Assembly (NCBI RefSeq): GCF_020080835.1
Contig: NC_058158.1
Location: forward strand, 11,780,001-11,844,000
Reading direction: 5' to 3'
DNA from: Cotesia glomerata
Lineage: Eukaryota > Arthropoda > Insecta > Hymenoptera > Braconidae
DNA: 64,000 nt
Made by a program: the position numbers and the translations under genes. This document shows, piece after piece, positions 61,072 through 64,000 of this stretch (position 1 is the first letter of the stretch; the number at the start of each line of letters is the position of its first letter). Under the pieces are notes generated by a model. The model ran no database searches. It was not told the DNA's origin and saw only the letters and a list, made by a program, of their open reading frames with translations.

Positions 61072-62094
61072 ATGCCTAAGTGCAAGGAATATTCTAGTGA
61101 TTTTAAAAAAGCCGTTATTAATGCATTAAAACAAGGAATGAAACAAACAGAAGTTGCTCGTTTGTTTAAAGTGTCTCGACAGTTAGTTAGCTTATGGAAT
61201 AAAGTCTATAACAAACGAAAAACTGTCGAAAGTAAGCCTCGAACAGGCCGCCCAAGAAAAACTTCTTCTTATATCGATCATATTATAAAAAAGTTATCAG
61301 CAAATGATAGACGGATGTCCGCTGTAATGATAAAAAATGAATTAAAAGAAAAATATAACGTAGATATTCATGTTTCTACTGTTAAACGACGCCTAAAGGT
61401 CCTAGGGTTACATGGCCGAAGACCGGCTAAAAAACCTTTAATATCGAAAAAAAGCAGGAAGTATCGTCTTGAGTTCGCGAAATGGCATATATCGTGGTCA
61501 AGTTTAGAGTGGTCTAAAGTTTTATGGAGTGACGAAAGTAAATTTAATTTAATGTCATCTGATGGTATCAAGTACATTCGGCGTCCAGTAAACAAAAAAT
61601 ACGATTATCGGTATCAAATACCCACAGTTAAACATAGAGGTGGTAGTGTGATGGTTTGGGGATGTTTTTCACGGTCTGGAGTTGGACCATTAGTTCGAAT
61701 AGAAGGAAAAATGGATCGGTTCATGTATGCAAATATATTAAAGTCTCAGATGTTACCATATGCTAAACATCACATGCCAGCTAAGTGGTATTTTCAACAA
61801 GACAATGATCCCAAACATAGATCAAAGCATATTAGTGACTTATTAAATCGTGAAAAAGTTAAAGTTCTTGAGTGGCCAAGTCAAAGTCCCGACTTGAATC
61901 CGATAAAAAATCTCTGGGAAGAATTGAAACGTAGTGTAAAAACCCAAAATTATTCAAACAAAAACGCTTTGTTTAAAACTCTAAAAAATGAGTGGGATCA
62001 AATTCCAATAAGTCGATTACAAAAATTAATCGACTCAATGCCTGAGCGATGCAAGGCTGTCATAAAGGCCAAGGGATATGCTACTAAATACTAA
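61072..62094 (+). CDS. Tc1-family transposase with catalytic Glu replaced by Lys
   Basis: A 340-residue transposase, the usual length for Tc1 elements, which would bind the element's repeats in the nucleus and cut and paste it at TA. The N-terminal half has two helix-turn-helix regions (about 8-50 and 66-112; ARLFKVSRQLVSLW is the first recognition region) joined by an AT-hook-like GRPR at 59-62. The DDE domain shows Asp154 in VLWSDESKF, the Gly-rich HRGGSVMVWGCFS at 188-200, and Asp244 in QQDNDPKH. The third catalytic residue of DD34E should lie 35 residues on, in SPDLNPIENLW; here residue 279 is Lys (codon AAA at 61906-61908), one G-to-A change from GAA. All other landmarks and the frame are intact. 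I therefore predict correct DNA binding but no catalysis. The first ATG with the family's typical N-terminus was taken as the start. Confidence 0.95.
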   Translation: MPKCKEYSSDFKKAVINALKQGMKQTEVARLFKVSRQLVSLWNKVYNKRKTVESKPRTGRPRKTSSYIDHIIKKLSANDRRMSAVMIKNELKEKYNVDIHVSTVKRRLKVLGLHGRRPAKKPLISKKSRKYRLEFAKWHISWSSLEWSKVLWSDESKFNLMSSDGIKYIRRPVNKKYDYRYQIPTVKHRGGSVMVWGCFSRSGVGPLVRIEGKMDRFMYANILKSQMLPYAKHHMPAKWYFQQDNDPKHRSKHISDLLNREKVKVLEWPSQSPDLNPIKNLWEELKRSVKTQNYSNKNALFKTLKNEWDQIPISRLQKLIDSMPERCKAVIKAKGYATKY

Positions 62095-62323
62095 TATATT
62101 TATTGCTGTAAATTATAATTATGCGTTAAATTAGTTTTTTTTTCAAAAATGTCAAAATCCTTTTGAGCCACCATTTTCCTATTATTTTAAAAATTAAACT
62201 TTCTTTTATTACGAATAAGAACCTCTTTGACACTATTCTGTAGTTTATTCAAAAGGTGTTAAAAAAATAAATAAATGATTATTGTGTTTCATATTTATTT
62301 TTAATTAAACCATTAAATATATT

Positions 62324-62346
62324 TGTCAAAATACTTTTGAGCGCTA

Positions 62347-62349
<3 letters not shown>
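62324..62349 (-). repeat. Tc1 right outer terminal repeat
   Basis: Exact complement of 60788-60813. The inner repeat is at 62150-62169. It is followed directly by TA and the (TA)n tract. Confidence 0.95.

Positions 62350-62424
<75 letters not shown>
62350..62424. repeat. (TA)n microsatellite
   Basis: About 37 TA units adjoining the Tc1 right end. It is part of the AT centre of a P1 palindrome, which offered many TA target sites. Confidence 0.97.
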
Positions 62425-62428
<4 letters not shown>

Positions 62429-62550
62429 AGATGAAAAATATATCAAAATGCATTTTATAGGCGTAAATTTATTTATTTCGAAAAAAGATAATTATTAATT
62501 ATTTTTTATTTTTTGTAAATATAATTATGTCTTTTTTTTTGTTTTGTTTT

Positions 62551-62620
62551 TGATGCCTGCCCCCGCCGACATGACGCACTCGCTTCGCTCGTGCTGTCAA
62601 ATGTCGCGGGGCAGGCATCA
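62551..62620. repeat. 70-bp GC-rich hairpin with CTCGCTTCGCTCG loop
   Basis: TGATGCCTGCCCC at the left and GGGGCAGGCATCA at the right are perfect complements. The stem continues with GACAT/ATGTC and ends in the tip GCACTCGCTTCGCTCGTGC. Relative of 43588-43665. Confidence 0.9.
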
Positions 62621-62797
62621 AGAACGCATCAAAAAAAAATTAAAGTTTTATGTAAGTCCGAAAGAGGCGCGCCGATAGGGAACAAATGAAAAAAACATGG
62701 CTGACCTGTCAGATGAAGGCAGAACGTGGTTGTGTTGTTGATAGTATTTAAAAATGTGATTAATAAACGTACTTTCGACTAGGTATAAGGATAAATC

Positions 62798-62923
62798 GTA
62801 TACACCACACGGGAAGATAGTTGAAAGCCCTGCCCTGTGTGTCATGATGCCCTCGGCTCCGCCTCGGACATCATATCACACAGGGCAGGAATTTCAACTT
62901 TCTTCCCTTGTAGTGTAATATAC
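62798..62923. repeat. 126-bp hairpin with CCCTCGGCTCCGCCTCGG tip (copy C2)
   Basis: GTATACACCACACGGGAAG pairs with CTTCCCTTGTAGTGTAATAT, and GCCCTGCCCTGTGTG with CACACAGGGCAGG. It starts one base after the TIR module ending at 62796, mirroring the arrangement at 43397-43526. Confidence 0.85.
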
Positions 62924-64000
62924 TATTCATAATAAATTAATTTTATAAAGTCATTTTTATTTCAAAATATTAGTTTAAATATCGAATTTATCATAATGAA
63001 GAATTTTTTTGCATGACTTAATTTTTTTTTTTGTTTAATTATAGTTAATATCAATCGGACTTAAGAATATTTCTTTTGAATCAAATTAATTTTTTTTTCC
63101 GTAAGAAATTTTCTAAAAAAATAAATTAGTAATAAACGTTAAAAAAAAAACAAAAAAAAAAAAACGAAATATGTTCTATAAATCCTTACAACTTTTCTCA
63201 ATAATATATTTATGTGAATCTCGTGATTAATAAAAAAAAAAATAATTGATAAGTAAATAAATAAAAATACAAAATAAATAAAAAGTCGGGTCGAAATAGA
63301 CGCATTTATTAACAGTTAAAAATTTCGTATTAATGCAGCAACAGCAATAGTGAGAATTATGAGCGACGATATGATCAGCGTATACGAGTACGGCTCTCGC
63401 GAATAGATTGACCTATTTAAGAGGGATTAATGATGCATATTAATTATTACGACCGGTTGCCGAGAGTTGTATTATATACGAGAGAGTGATACGCATTTAT
63501 AATAAATAATAACGCATATCATAAGGTATCAAGCTTAAACTTAATCGTTCTGTGACGGGCAATAGCACTGAGTATATCCGCTAATATATCCTTACTTATA
63601 CTTATGTGATTCGTGCCTTATATTAATACCAGGGAGTGTAAGTCTGCTAAAGAACTGCTAGCCTATAGCTTGTTGAGGCTGGCCACAACCCATTAAAACT
63701 ATATGTACCACAATAAAACATGTCCCGGGAATTATAAGAACCTATAGGAGAGTTATTTATTAGAATCATGCGTGATAGCTGAATGTTACTCTCCCGTCGC
63801 TTTATTTTGTTGCTCCTGGAGCTGCTTTTTTCGGTTCTCAGGAGGAGCTGTTCCCGAGAAAACCCGTATCGTAGACAATAGAATATAAGTCTGCTCTGTA
63901 TCTATCGTAGGCGGGTTAGTTGAGATAACAGATACAGGACCGCCTGACACCCATATCCACCCTCTATGCCGCTCTCTGCAATTATCTGTCCATACGTCCT
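62924..64000. other. No gene recognised
   Basis: AT-rich up to 63300, then balanced DNA to the window end. Short ORFs only, and no repeat shared with the rest of the window. Confidence 0.45.

Larger units (their letters stand above)
60788..62349 (+). mobile_element. Tc1-like DNA transposon, 1,562 bp, IR/DR type
   Basis: Perfect 26-bp outer termini start CAGTAGCGCTCAAAAG, with TA on both sides (60786-60787 and 62350-62351). A second, similar repeat lies about 180 bp inside each end: GAGCTCAAAAGTATTTTGAC at 60966 and, inverted, TGTCAAAATCCTTTTGAGCC at 62150. Together they form the IR/DR arrangement known from Sleeping Beauty- and Minos-like elements. A single transposase ORF lies between. Intact ends and frame point to a fairly recent insertion. 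An AATAAA sequence lies downstream of the ORF near 62265. Confidence 0.95.
60189..62796. mobile_element. Element with TACTTTCGAC terminal module, split by Tc1
   Basis: The left end ATTTTTCTTTATACTTTAG then TCGAAAGTACG and the right end CGTACTTTCGACTAGG then TATAAGGATAAAT form inverted termini. Removing the 1,562-bp Tc1 element and one TA leaves about 1.04 kb, which includes a P2/P1 palindrome remnant and the GC-rich hairpin at 62551. The 743-bp relative is at 43526-44268. No ORF of its own. Confidence 0.55.

Noticed and set aside
61368..61595. 75-codon ORF antisense to the transposase
   Set aside because: Shadow of the transposase coding strand.

Overview
This is eukaryotic, AT-rich DNA with no operon-like gene packing, no long host open reading frame and dense simple repeats. 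The transposon content (a Tc1-like element, a CR1/Jockey-like LINE relic, many foldback elements) and the intron/intergenic texture suggest an insect. My impression of a parasitoid wasp (Hymenoptera) rests on repeat style only and is an inference. I cannot name any host protein-coding gene or exon here. The only long recognisable ORF is a Tc1-family transposase at 61072-62094.

Layout. 1-5.7 kb: AT-rich DNA with a TA-flanked palindromic MITE (1343-1618), an element made of consecutive hairpins (1789-2359), a tRNA-like sequence between two 54-bp direct repeats (4095-4462), and small TE scraps. 5.7-14.6 kb: mostly unremarkable, with two foldback relics. 14.6-17.3 kb and 27.5-31.5 kb: two inverted copies of a nested composite element. 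Each holds an inner element with CCCGACTAG termini, an array with an exact 113-bp period, and a tRNA-like stretch. The second copy has also received a LINE fragment in its (GT)n tract and a 149-bp MITE. A third copy without the inner element (48221-49238) serves as the empty version. 21.2-22.1 kb: a GC-rich foldback element. 34.2-43.0 kb: a TE-free, higher-GC block with many microsatellites, possibly intronic or regulatory. 43.4-44.6 kb: a cluster of foldbacks. 49.6-51.3 kb: a palindromic element around an array of alternating palindromes. 51.3-60.2 kb: mostly unique DNA. 60.2-62.9 kb: a TIR-bounded element with GC-rich hairpins, split by the Tc1 element.

Main points. (1) A family of about 128-bp hairpins with GC-rich tips occurs at three sites (1919, 43397, 62798); two of them abut a shared terminal module with core TACTTTCGAC and TATAAAG. 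(2) The Tc1 transposase is uninterrupted over 340 codons but has Lys where the DD34E catalytic Glu should be, so it is predicted dead. (3) The three copies of the composite repeat give natural filled and empty sites for the nested insertions. None of these elements is named with certainty; searches of repeat libraries would settle that.
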